The notes under the pieces: model-generated
Databases searched by the model: none
What the model was told of the DNA's origin: nothing
What the model saw: the letters and a program-made list of their open reading frames with translations, nothing else
Shown: positions 32,151 to 42,840 of the stretch, piece by piece
How positions within the stretch are numbered: the first letter of the stretch is position 1
How the letters are laid out: every line of letters begins with the position of its first letter
Translations under genes and position numbers: made by a program
Source of the DNA: Acanthochromis polyacanthus
Taxonomy: Eukaryota; Chordata; Actinopteri; Pomacentridae
NCBI RefSeq assembly: GCF_021347895.1
Contig: NC_067127.1
Location: forward strand, 18,076,984-18,140,983
DNA length: 64,000 nt
Reading direction: 5' to 3'

Positions 32151-32996
32151 TTCCCCTCTAAAGAATCGCCACCTTATCGCGGTGGAGGGGTTTGAGTGTC
32201 CCTGTGATCCTGGGAGCTATGTTCTCCGGGGCAATAGCCACTGGTAAATTGGCTCTAGGTGAGGGACCAGACAAAGAGCGATTCTGAAAACCCTGATGAC
32301 ATTTAACATTTTTTTTAAATTACATTTTAATCGAATACAATGTTTTCAGTATTTTTTTAAATAGCTGTAAGAATGAGCTAATAATTTTTTATCATGGAGC
32401 AATATATAGTGTCACCACAAGGCTTCAGCTCCCAACCTGTTGCAATTCTAGAAATATTAACCTCTCGATTTTAAGATATCAAAGAATAAAAATCAAGAAT
32501 AAATCTTCAGAAAAATAAAAAATACAGATGGTCTGAATACACCTTCTTTTTAACATGTTTTCATTTTTTTTCTACTTCAAAAATAAAACACTTTATATTT
32601 GTATTGTCCAAAAACAGAAATTATAGAAGATAAGTCATGTTAATATTCTAACATATTCAAACAACCATACAAATAAAACAGCACAAGTGAAATACTGATG
32701 TGAAACCTCAGTTTTTATTATTTATTTGATCTTCCACTTTTCTTTTTTTAATCCAGACAAGGCTTCGAAATGATTTTTTTACCACATCCGCCACGTCGGT
32801 CCGCTTTTCATCTACCTAAAATATTCATATACAACCCGGTCTCACAAGGATTCGTGAAACTGTCACTTAAATTAATCTATGGTTTCGTGTATAGGTTTTT
32901 CACTATTGTAGGCCTTAGTTTTATTTATTTATTTTTACCTCTAATGGCTATATTTCAGTGTTTTGCAGTGCACTATAGCTGGTAGACCTACATTTT

Positions 32997-33180
32997 TAGC
33001 CACAGCTGCCCTGGGCCAGACTGGCTGGCTGCCAATCCATTCCTACAACCCCTCTGACCACCACCAACATTACACAGCATACACATTCATACACCAGTGT
33101 AAGTGGCAGCACTGGAGGTAAGGTGGGTAAAGTGTCTTGCATTGGACGAAGGGCTCTGCCACCTGAGCCGTAGCCGCCCC
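32997..33180 (-). repeat. tRNA-derived SINE fragment (AFC-like)
   Basis: On the minus strand it begins GGGGCGGCTACGGCTCAGGT followed by GGCAGAGC, a tRNA A-box head, and continues with a GTGCTGCCACTTACACTGGT segment typical of fish SINEs. The B-box region is deleted. No target duplication was seen. Confidence 0.7.
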
Positions 33181-33581
33181 TAATCTAAATACCTCTCTGC
33201 ATGTTACATTGCACACATACAGACAAGATGTTTGTGTAGATTTTGTTTTTATGTACTTTTGATTTACTATTGAGGAAACAAAAGGAATAAAGTTTTAAAA
33301 GAAGTGGCGGCAGACAAAGCGTGTCTAAATAAATGTTATTGCGTTCTTACAATGCATCATATTGTTCATATGGTTTTACTTTAGCTCTGAGTCAAAAATG
33401 ATTAAAATCCATGAATAATAAAAGAAGGTTATTTTAGAATATCCATCTTAAAATGCAGTGGCGTGGAATAGGTAAGAAAGCACAAAAAGAGGCAATAAAG
33501 TAGACATATTCCTGTGCCAAATATAGTGGGGTCATAAATGACGCCAGTCGGTCATTTTAGTCGCTAAAATAGCTTGGTCGC

Positions 33582-33800
33582 TTGAGGGTTAATCATCTCA
33601 ATGATGCGCAAAAAAAGGATGGACTGCACGCTGCCAATAAAATTACAGACAAACATGTCTACTTTGAGAAACACAAGATGAGGGTGTCCCTGGCTGCGCA
33701 GACACTGAGTCGCTCTGTGTCAGTGGCTCTCCGCACAATGAGGGATCTTGGGTACTCTCAGTTTAAAGACTGTGAGGCAACGGCAGAATTCATTGAGGTA
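33582..33800 (+). pseudogene. P-element/THAP9-type transposase exon
   Basis: The plus strand reads LNDAQKKDGLHAANKITD, KMRVSLAAQTLSRSVSVAL and FKDCEATAEFIE, then GTAATA. The KM.V.LAAQTLS.SVA.AL and EAT.EF pattern is characteristic of the catalytic region of P-type transposases and THAP9. No THAP domain or upstream exon is visible nearby. It is best read as part of a fish P-like transposon or a broken THAP9-like gene. The left limit is only where the frame opens. Confidence 0.72.
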
Positions 33801-33941
33801 ATACTATTAATGATTATAGAACCAAGTACATGTTTTAAAAAAACAAAAAAATAAAATTTGATTTGAGCATCAGGAACAATTTGTTGACAATTCTGACTGA
33901 TTCTAAATTCAACATCCAAATGTTGTCATAAACCATGATTG

Positions 33942-34566
33942 TTATGATCTAGGCGGTTGTGAAGCCATGCAGCAGGCAATCAGACAGACGGGTGAATTAA
34001 TGATGATTTAATAAAGCAATATATATATATATATATATATGTATGTATAACAGAAAACTCTTAATCTGGGAAGCAAGGGGAAATAACAGAATGGAGAACT
34101 AACTGAATTGAAGTAAGGGCGGACCCGAAGGCCGAGGTAAAAACTAAACACAAATCTAAACTAACCAAGGAAGGGAACTGACTGGAGAATCCGGAAAACA
34201 GGGGGAACGGAGCAGAGGGAGCCGGAGATGAGGGGCGCAACGATGGCTGAGGAGCAGATTGTCCAGGCGCAGACGGAGGGGAGAAAGCGGAGCCGGCAAG
34301 GTAATTTAACTGAGTGAAGTGGAGTCCAGGTAGTGGCGAGCATATGGTGAGAAGCATGAAACAGAGTCCAAACAGCGAAGTGTATGTGGCGACATGCGGT
34401 TTGTAGAGTCCAGTGTGCAGCGTACAGAGTGCAATAATCCAGCGGTGAGTGGTGAAGTGAGTCAGGCTTTTATGCTGCCCTGATTACTGATGGAGAGCAG
34501 CCGCGCTCTGTCACAGCCGCTGGTGATTAGGCTGATTGCCGAGTAGGAGAGGGAGGAATCATGACA
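33942..34566 (-). repeat. Possible LTR-like or retroposed repeat (unclassified)
   Basis: A purine-rich segment lying within the intron of the P-like transposase. On the minus strand it starts TGTCATGATTCCTCCC, contains a CATAAAAGCC TATA-like word at about 34469-34478, and is relatively GC-rich. It resembles solo LTRs of fish retroelements, but I could not define matching ends or a target duplication. It contains an (AT)n run at 34018-34040. Confidence 0.3.
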
Positions 34567-34857
34567 ATGATATTGCATGTTCATCATAAACACAAAAGGT
34601 TGTACATAACCTTACACATACCTTCACAGATGTTTGAGTGGTAAAGCTCTGAAATTTACTGTAGTACAAAGCAGACCTATGGAAATAAGGAAGTCAAGCA
34701 AATACTAATACTTGCATATTAACTCATTGTACATACAGTTTAGAAATAAGTACTCTGTTCTCTGTATATTTTGAATAGATGAGTGTTGATTTCAACTATC
34801 TGATACCTAATGAAACTCTGTAATGATAGTGATTTAGATGCCGATATTTCTTTATAG

Positions 34858-34930
34858 ATGATTGACAGGCTGTTTGACATAATGAATGGACGCAATCCTC
34901 GTGCCAAAGGATTCAAAGCTCCCTTGGGTT
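34858..34930 (+). pseudogene. P-element/THAP9-type transposase, next exon (truncated)
   Basis: After acceptor TTCTTTATAG it reads MIDRLFDIMNGRNPRAKGFK then APLG, the block that directly follows EFI in P-type transposases. Joined to the previous exon it continues in frame. The similarity ends near 34930 where pyrimidine-rich sequence leads into repeat block B, so block B probably truncated the transposase. Confidence 0.72.
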
Positions 34931-35854
34931 TTACTTTCTTTTTATTTTACTTTCTCTTTTCTTTTACTTTCTTTTACTTTTACTTTCTTTTTCCGTACTT
35001 TTATCGCTCCACTTGTGATATTTTCTCACTTTTTGTCCTTTCTGTCTTTGTGAAGCTATGAGATGTAAATAAAACTGAATTGAATTGAAAAGTTCTGATC
35101 CTAACAACTAAATGTTCATTTAATCTTAGGATTTCTATTAGTTAGACGTTGAAGCCACTGTTGTTTTTAACACATAAATGTGAGCATTCTCCATATGAAA
35201 TAAAAATAAAATTGTGCAAAAATATAGCTGATTCTCCTGTAAACTGAGGAGCTGCAGAGCTTCTTCTAGAACAACAGCCGATGCAACAAGAGAAGCACAA
35301 GAAGAAAGCAAAGATGGCCGCTGTTCATCCGTTCTCCTTCAAACAAATGATGAAATATAATAATAAACACATTAAAACACATTAACACACACTATAAACA
35401 CATTAGCACACACCATAAGCACATTAAAACACACAAAAAACACATTAACACACTAAAGACAGGTTAAAGTCATCAAGTAATGAAACAATTTTATAATTAA
35501 CATTTAAAATACATTGAGAATGTGGTTATGTTTTCCTCTGCTGTCAGATCAACTCTGTGTGTGTGTGTGTGTGTGTTCATCATTATCAAAAAATGCACAT
35601 TGAATGTGCATTGATACACATTCAATGTGCACATTCAAAAATGCACATTGATTGTGCATTTTTTGAATGTCTTTGATCTCTGTGATGTCATCACAACTGA
35701 CAGAAAGTCCACAAGTGACAGAAAGTCCACAAGTGTAACTCAATAACTCAGTAACAGAGTCAGTTCAACCCACGATTTCTCGTGATTAGCTGCGATTTTT
35801 AACACTCACCGGACTTTAGCAGAGAAGAACCGGACTTTGTGTGCACTACACAAA

Positions 35855-38226
35855 ATGCACCGCTACAACAACCTGTGCCTTGGAAATCTTTCTATTTCCA
35901 AGGCACCAAGAGATGCCACCACAGCCAAGGAACCAAAGAGGAATTCTTCTGATTTGTGGGTCCTGCGCACGCAACAGAGATACCAGCTGTTGGCTCGCTA
36001 CCGCAGAATCTCAGAGTCAGTGATTGATGAGGGTGTTAAACCTACGGCACATGGGTCACACAGGAGAGCTATTGCATCCATGGATTTGTTGGCACTGCGT
36101 AAACATCGCAGATATGAATTGCTTGCCAGCCGCCGAAAAATCACAGGCTCACTGGACGAGAAAGACAATGTTTCCAAGGCAAAACCTGCCATTGGAACAA
36201 CTCGGAGCAGAAACCCGAGGTAGCTGCACCTCCAGACACCCAGACATGAGAGGAAGCAAGAGAAGAGCCATCGCCTCCATGGATTTGCAGGCACTGCGTA
36301 AACATCGCAGACATGAACTGCTTGCCAGCCTCCGAAAAATCACAGGCTCACTGGACGAGAAAGACAATGTTTCCAAGGCAAAACCTGCCATTGGAACAAC
36401 TCGGAGCAGCAACCCAGGTAGCTGGACCTCCAGACACCCAGACATGAGAGGAAGCAAGAGAAGAGCCATCGCCTCCATGGATTTGCAGGCACTGCGTAAA
36501 TATCGCAGACATGAACTGCTTGCCAGCCGCCGAAAAATCACAGGCTCACTGGACGAGAAAGACAATGTTTCCAAGGCAAAACCTGCCATTGGAACAACTC
36601 GGAGCAGCAACCCAGGTAGCTGCACCTCCAGACACCCAGACATGAGAGGAAGCAAGAGAAGAGCCATCGCCTCCATGGATTTGCAGGCACCGCGTAAATA
36701 TCGCAGACATGAACTGCTTGCCAGCCTCCGAAAAATCACAGGCTCACCGGATGAGGAAGACGATGTTTCCAAGGCAAAACCTGCCATTGGAACAACTCGG
36801 AGCAGCAACCCAGGTAGCTGCACCTCCGGAGACCAGACATGAGCGGAACCAACAGAAGAGCCATCGCCTCCATGGATTTGCAGGCACTGCGTAAACATCG
36901 CAGATATGAATTGCTTGCCAGCCGCCGAAAAATCACAGGCTCACTGGACGAGAAAGACAATGTTTCCAAGGCAAAACCTGCCATTGGAACAACTCGGAGC
37001 AGCAACCCAGGTAGCTGCACCTCCAGACACCCAGACATGAGAGGAAGCAAGAGAAGAGCCATCGCCTCCATGGATTTGCAGGCACTGCGTAAATATCGCA
37101 GACATGAACTGCTTGCCAGCCGCCGAAAAATCACAGGCTCACTGGACGAGAAAGACAATGTTTCCAAGGCAAAACCTGCCATTGGAACAACTCGGAGCAG
37201 CAACCCAGGTAGCTGCACCTCCAGACACCCAGACATGAGAGGAAGCAAGAGAAGAGCCATCGCCTCCATGGATTTGCAGGCACTGCGTAAATATCGCAGA
37301 CATGAACTGCTTGCCAGCCTCCGAAAAATCACAGGCTCACCGGATGAGGAAGACGATGTTTCCAAGGCAAAACCTGCCATTGGAACAACTCGGAGCAGCA
37401 ACCCAGGTAGCTGCACCTCCAGACACCCAGACATGAGAGGAAGCAAGAGAAGAGCCATCGCCTCCATGGATTTGCAGGCACTGCGTAAATATCGCAGACA
37501 TGAACTGCTTGCCAGCCTCCGAAAATCACAGGCTCACCGGATGAGGAAGACGATGTTTCCAAGGCAAAACCTGCCATTGGAACAACTCGGAGCAGCAACC
37601 CAGGTAGCTGCACCTCCGGAGACCAAGACATGAGCGGAACCAACAGAAGAGCCATCGACAATGGTTCGACTAAAAGTAAAAAACCATACCGCGCCGTTCC
37701 GTTTAACAGAAGAATGGCTGACCAACTGTCACATCTCAGCCATGGTAGAAACTCTGACTCGGCACCCAACAGAAATTCCTCTGATAGGAAGGCAAATCAC
37801 AGACATGAACAGCGCGCCCAGTTTCAAAGAAGGCAGCGCCCTCCTGCAGCTGTGCAACGATGTGGGCCTCAAGGGGTGAGCGTTGCAAGACAACAACCCC
37901 ATGCCAGCCGCAACACTAGGAATCGAGTTGCACGCAGGCAGTGGAACACTGGTCGTGCATGGGCTTGGCAGAGGTATCCCAGCTACCAAAGGCTGACCAA
38001 TCCAAGGCCCACTTGGTACAACAGACCAGCGTACCAAGCTGATTATCATCGCAGACCCTTTTACAGAAACGCTTCTCGTGCAGGCTTTGCACAGAGACAG
38101 CACAGTGGCAAATTCTGTCACTGCAAAGGCCAAGTAAAAAGGGACAACCAGCAACGGTTCAGACCACAGCAGAACCGCAGGGGCAAGTTCAACAATGTAC
38201 ACCAGAGACGCCCACAGAACCATTGA
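35855..38226 (+). pseudogene. Unrecognised Arg-rich repeat protein, copy B (8 units, three frameshifts)
   Basis: Same protein as copy A with eight 66-residue units (36066-37648). Three indels break it: a one-base gain near 36213 (CAGAAACCCGAGG for CAGCAACCCAGG), a one-base loss at about 36834 (GACCAGAC for GACCAAGAC), and a one-base loss in an A-run near 37524. Unit 4 carries the end-type sequence (SPDEED, then GDQ, then MSGTN) normally seen only in the last unit, and unit 5 restarts with a first-type unit. Copy B therefore looks like two arrays joined head to tail. Two of the three indels shorten short base runs, so sequencing error cannot be excluded. Confidence 0.75.
36066..37648 (+). repeat. 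198-bp coding tandem repeat, 8 units (copy B)
   Basis: Anchors GAGCT/GAGCC fall at 36066, 36265, 36463, 36661, 36858, 37056, 37254, 37452 and 37649. The spacing is 198 bp, except 199 once and 197 twice at the three frameshifts. Confidence 0.95.
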
Positions 38227-38658
38227 AGTTCCAGTGGAAATTTGCTCCAGCCAAGAGACAACAGAGTCAGCAGCAACCAAGGTAGTCGTAGTGGCCCCCA
38301 GACTGGCCACCAGCTGACCACAAATGTCCAGCTATCAAGTCCTAAGGTTCCTGATGCAATGAGCACACTGGCGTCGGCATTCTCCAAAATCACCCTTTAA
38401 TTTGTGTAAATTTTTTTAGTGTCAACACCACCACCGAAACAAATAATTCAAATGACCCAGAAGATGGACAAAATGTCGAAGGCCATGTTCAAGGACCTTC
38501 AAAATATGTTTGGCTCTGCAGAAAAGCTGCTGGAGGCAGCCATGAATGTACAATATCCATCTTTTGATGAAGCTGTGGTGTTGGCTTTGAACAACCTTTC
38601 CTTTCCCTACTACTCTTTCTTTTTATTCTTTTTATTCCTCCTTTCCTTTCCTTTCCTC

Positions 38659-38758
38659 TCCTGTCTTGTGTCATGTCTTGTGTCCTGTCTTGTGTTCTCT
38701 CTTGTGTCCTGTCTTGTGTCCTGTCCTGCGTCATGTCCTGCGTCCTGTGTGTTCTGTG
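38659..38758 (+). repeat. 12-bp VNTR, block B
   Basis: Same TC(C/A)TGTCTTGTG family as in block A, with about two fewer units. Confidence 0.92.
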
Positions 38759-39231
38759 TTCCCCTCTAAAGAATCGCCACCTTATCGCGGTGGAGGGGTT
38801 TGAGTGTCCCTGTGATCCTGGGAGCTATGTTCTCCGGGGCAATAGCCACTGGTAAATTGGCTCTAGGTGAGGGACCAGACAAAGAGCGATTCTGAAAACC
38901 CTGATGACATTTAACATTTTTTTTAATTACATTTTAATCGAATACAATGTTTTCAGTATTTTTTTAAATAGCTGTAAGAATGAGCTAATCATTTTTTATC
39001 ATGGAGCAATATATAGTGTCACCACAAGGCTTCAGCTCCCAACCTGTTGCAATTCTAGAAATATTAACCTCTCGATTTTAAGATATCAAAGAATAAAAAT
39101 CAAGAATAAATCTTCAGAAAAATAAAAAATACAGATGGTCTGAATACCCCTTCTTTTTAACATGTTTTCATTTTTTTTCTACTTCAAAAATAAAACACTT
39201 TATATTTGTATTGTCCAAAAAACAGAAACTA

Positions 39232-39361
39232 GACAATTCCCGCACACGGAAATCGTGGGAGGGGCTCGGGCCGGGCGGCGCTCGGGCCCTCGCGCGACCT
39301 CCATCCGGAGCGGGCGCGGGAGAGGCGTATTTCGGCGTTTTCCGGTCCGTCGCAGGCTTTT
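39232..39361. other. GC-rich CpG-dense insertion between blocks B and C
   Basis: A sharply bounded segment with many CpG dinucleotides (GGGCCGGGCGGCGCTCGGGC, CGCGCGACCTCC, GGAGCGGGCGCGGGAG) in AT-rich surroundings. It directly precedes the pyrimidine tract that leads into block C (CTTTTATTTCTTTTACTTTC). The head plus the sequence to GAATTGAATTGAA at about 39465-39478 could be one short retroposon of about 250 bp, of which block B keeps only the 3' half. Promoter activity is possible but unproven. Confidence 0.55.
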
Positions 39362-39940
39362 ATTTCTTTTACTTTCTTTTTCCGTACTTTTATCGCTCCA
39401 CTTGTGATATTTTCTCACTTTTTGTCCTTTCTGTCTTTGTGAAGCTATGAGATGTAAATAAAACTGAATTGAATTGAAAAGTTCTGATCCTAACAACTAA
39501 ATGTTCATTTAATCTTAGGATTTCTATTAGTTAGACGTTGAAGCCACTGTTGTTTTTAACACATAAATGTGAGCATTCTCCATATGAAATAAAAATAAAA
39601 TTGTGCAAAAATATAGCTGATTCTCCTGTAAACTGAGGAGCTGCAGAGCTTCTTCTAGAACAACAGCCGATGCAACAAGAGAAGCACAAGAAGAAAGCAA
39701 AGATGGCCGCTGTTCATCCGTTCTCCTTCAAACAAATGATGAAATATAATAATAAACACATTAAAACACATTAACACACACTATAAACACATTAGCACAC
39801 ACCATAAGCACTTTAAAACACACAAAAAACACATTAACACACTAAAGACAGGTTAAAGTCATCAAGTAATGAAACAATTTTATAATTAACATTTAAAATA
39901 CATTGAGAATGTGGTTATGTTTTCCTCTGCTGTCAGATCA

Positions 39941-39973
<33 letters not shown>

Positions 39974-40203
39974 TCATCATCATCAAAAAATGCACATTGA
40001 ATGTGCATTTTTTGAATGTCTTTGATCTCTGTGATGTCATCACAACTGACAGAAAGTCCACAAGTGACAGAAAGTCCACAAGTGTAACTCAATAACTCAG
40101 TAACAGAGTCAGTTCAACCCACGATTTCTCGTGATTAGCTGCGATTTTTAACACTCACCGGACTTTAGCAGAGAAGAACCGGAGTTTGTGTGCACTACAC
40201 AAA

Positions 40204-41783
40204 ATGCACCGCTACAACAACCTGTGCCTTGGAAATCTTTCTATTTCCAAGGCACCAAGAGATGCCACCACAGCCAAGGAACCAAAGAGGAATTCTTCTG
40301 ATTTGTGGGTCCTGCGCACGCAACAGAGATACCAGCTGTTGGCTCGCTACCGCAGAATCTCAGAGTCAGTGATTGATGAGGGTGTTAAACCTACGGCACA
40401 TGGGTCACACAGGAGAGCTATTGCATCCATGGATTTGTTGGCACTGCGTAAACATCGCAGATATGAATTGCTTGCCAGCCGCCGAAAAATCACAGGCTCA
40501 CTGGACGAGAAAGACAATGTTTCCAAGGCAAAACCTGCCATTGGAACAACTCGGAGCAGCAACCCAGGTAGCTGCACCTCCAGACACCCAGACATGAGAG
40601 GAAGCAAGAGAAGAGCCATCGCCTCCATGGATTTGCAGGCACTGCGTAAACATCGCAGATATGAATTGCTTGCCAGCCGCCGAAAAATCACAGGCTCACT
40701 GGACGAGAAAGACAATGTTTCCAAGGCAAAACCTGCCATTGGAACAACTCGGAGCAGCAACCCAGGTAGCTGCACCTCCAGACACCCAGACATGAGAGGA
40801 AGCAAGAGAAGAGCCATCGCCTCCATGGATTTGCAGGCACTGCGTAAATATCGCAGACATGAACTGCTTGCCAGCCGCCGAAAAATCACAGGCTCACTGG
40901 ACGAGAAAGACAATGTTTCCAAGGCAAAACCTGCCATTGGAACAACTCGGAGCAGCAACCCAGGTAGCTGCACCTCCAGACACCCAGACATGAGAGGAAG
41001 CAAGAGAAGAGCCATCGCCTCCATGGATTTGCAGGCACTGCGTAAATATCGCAGACATGAACTGCTTGCCAGCCTCCGAAAAATCACAGGCTCACCGGAT
41101 GAGGAAGACGATGTTTCCAAGGCAAAACCTGCCATTGGAACAACTCGGAGCAGCAACCCAGGTAGCTGCACCTCCGGAGACCAAGACATGAGCGGAACCA
41201 ACAGAAGAGCCATCGACAATGGTTCGACTAAAAGTAAAAAACCATACCGCGCCGTTCCGTTTAACAGAAGAATGGCTGACCAACTGTCACATCTCAGCCA
41301 TGGTAGAAACTCTGACTCGGCACCCAACAGAAATTCCTCTGATAGGAAGGCAAATCACAGACATGAACAGCGCGCCCAGTTTCAAAGAAGGCAGCGCCCT
41401 CCTGCAGCTGTGCAACGATGTGGGCCTCAAGGGGTGAGCGTTGCAAGACAACAACCCATGCCAGCCGCAACACTAGGAATCGAGTTGCACGCAGGCAGTG
41501 GAACACTGGTCGTGCATGGGCTTGGCAGAGGTATCCCAGCTACCAAAGGCTGACCAATCCAAGGCCCACTTGGTACAACAGACCAGCGTACCAAGCTGAT
41601 TATCATCGCAGACCCTTTTACAGAAACGCTTCTCGTGCAGGCTTTGCACAGAGACAGCACAGTGGCAAATTCTGTCACTGCAAAGGCCAAGTAAAAAGGG
41701 ACAACCAGCAACGGTTCAGACCACAGCAGAACCGCAGGGGCAAGTTCAACAATGTACACCAGAGACGCCCACAGAGCCATTGA
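40204..41783 (+). pseudogene. Unrecognised Arg-rich repeat protein, copy C (4 units, one frameshift)
   Basis: ATG at 40204 opens a 449-codon frame with four 66-residue units (40415-41206). A one-base loss in a C-run (CAACAACCCATGCC at about 41448-41460; copy A has CCCC) shifts the C-terminal third into another frame. The correct C-terminus (RRQWNTGRAWAWQR, then WYNRPAYQAD, ending RRPQSH) continues to 41783. As the only break is in a base run, the gene may be intact in the animal. The function is unknown, as for copy A. Confidence 0.72.
40415..41206 (+). repeat. 198-bp coding tandem repeat, 4 units (copy C)
   Basis: Anchors at 40415, 40613, 40811, 41009 and 41207, exactly 198 bp apart. Confidence 0.95.
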
Positions 41784-42225
41784 AGTTCCAGTGGAAATTT
41801 GCTCCAGCCAAGAGACAACAGAGTCAGCAGCAACCAAGGTAGTCGTAGTGGCCCCCAGACTGGCCACCAGCTGACCACAAATGTCCAGCTATCAAGTCCT
41901 AAGGTTCCTGATGCAATGAGCACACTGGCGTCGGCATTCTCCAAAATCACCCTTTAATTTGTGTAAATTTTTTTAGTGTCAACACCACCACCGAAACAAA
42001 TAATTCAAATGACCCAGAAGATGGACAAAATGTCGAAGGCCATGTTCAAGGACCTTCAAAATATGTTTGGCTCTGCAGAAAAGCTGCTGGAGGCAGCCAT
42101 GAATGTACAATATCCATCTTTTGATGAAGCTGTGGTGTTGGCTTTGAACAACCTTTCCTTTCCCTACTACTCTTTCTTTTTATTCTTTTTATTCTTTCTA
42201 TTCCTCCTTTCCTTTCCTTTCCTCT

Positions 42226-42312
42226 CCTGTCTTGTGTCATGTCTTGTGTCATGTCTTGTGTCCTGTCTTGTGTCCTGTCCTGCGTCATGTCCTGCGTCCC
42301 GTGTGTTCTGTG
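42226..42312 (+). repeat. 12-bp VNTR, block C
   Basis: Same family as in blocks A and B, with the fewest units. Confidence 0.92.
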
Positions 42313-42840
42313 TTCCCCTCTAAAGAATCGCCACCTTATCGCGGTGGAGGGGTTTGAGTGTCCCTGTGATCCTGGGAGCTATGTTCTCCGGGGCAATAGC
42401 CACTGGTAAATTGGCTCTAGGTGAGGGACCAGACAAAGAGCGATTCTGAAAACCCTGATGACATTTAACATTTTTTTTAATTACATTTTAATCGAATACA
42501 ATGTTTTCAGTATTTTTTTAAATAGCTGTAAGAATGAGCTAATCATTTTTTATCATGGAGCAATATATAGTGTCACCACAAGGCTTCAGCTCCCAACCTG
42601 TTGCAATTCTAGAAATATTAACCTCTCGATTTTAAGATATCAAAGAATAAAAATCAAGAATAAATCTTCAGAAAAATAAAAAATACAGATGGTCTGAATA
42701 CCCCTTCTTTTTAACATGTTTTCATTTTTTTTCTACTTCAAAAATAAAACACTTTATATTTGTATTGTCCAAAAAACAGAAATTATAGAAGATAAGTCAT
42801 GTTAATATTCTAACATATTCAAACAACCATACAAATAAAA

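Larger units (their letters stand above)
30024..32678 (+). repeat. Repeat block A of a three-copy family
   Basis: Starts at a (TG)46 run, continues with TGCACATTGAATGTGCA dyads, the repeat-protein frame, a 12-bp VNTR, and a conserved 3' segment ending CCATACAAATAAAA. Blocks B (34975-39231) and C (39366-42840) are nearly identical along this length. B and C also share about 580 bp left of the TG run that A lacks. The right border (32678) is where A and C stop matching. Confidence 0.9.
34975..39231 (+). repeat. Repeat block B of the three-copy family
   Basis: Shares with block C a left segment (CTTTTACTTTCTTTTTCCGT onward) of about 580 bp, then the TG run, dyads, repeat-protein frame, VNTR and tail. 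Its tail breaks off at AAAACAGAAA, where a GC-rich 130-bp segment begins, while A and C continue about 70-75 bp further. The start-to-start distance to block C is 4,389 bp. Confidence 0.9.
39366..42840 (+). repeat. Repeat block C of the three-copy family
   Basis: Nearly identical to block B across the left segment, dyads, frame and tail, and to block A up to CCATACAAATAAAA. It differs in unit number of the coding repeat (4), VNTR length and the number of TGCACATT dyads (one). Confidence 0.9.

Noticed and set aside
30612..37648. CRISPR-like array
   Set aside because: The units are 198 bp, contiguous, without spacers, and lie in a fish genome; this is a coding minisatellite.
40347..41327. 326-codon minus-strand frame as a membrane protein gene
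   Set aside because: It is the antisense of the 198-bp coding repeat. Its hydrophobicity comes from the complement of Arg/Ser/Lys codons, and the plus frame has the non-repeated N- and C-terminal parts that a gene would have.
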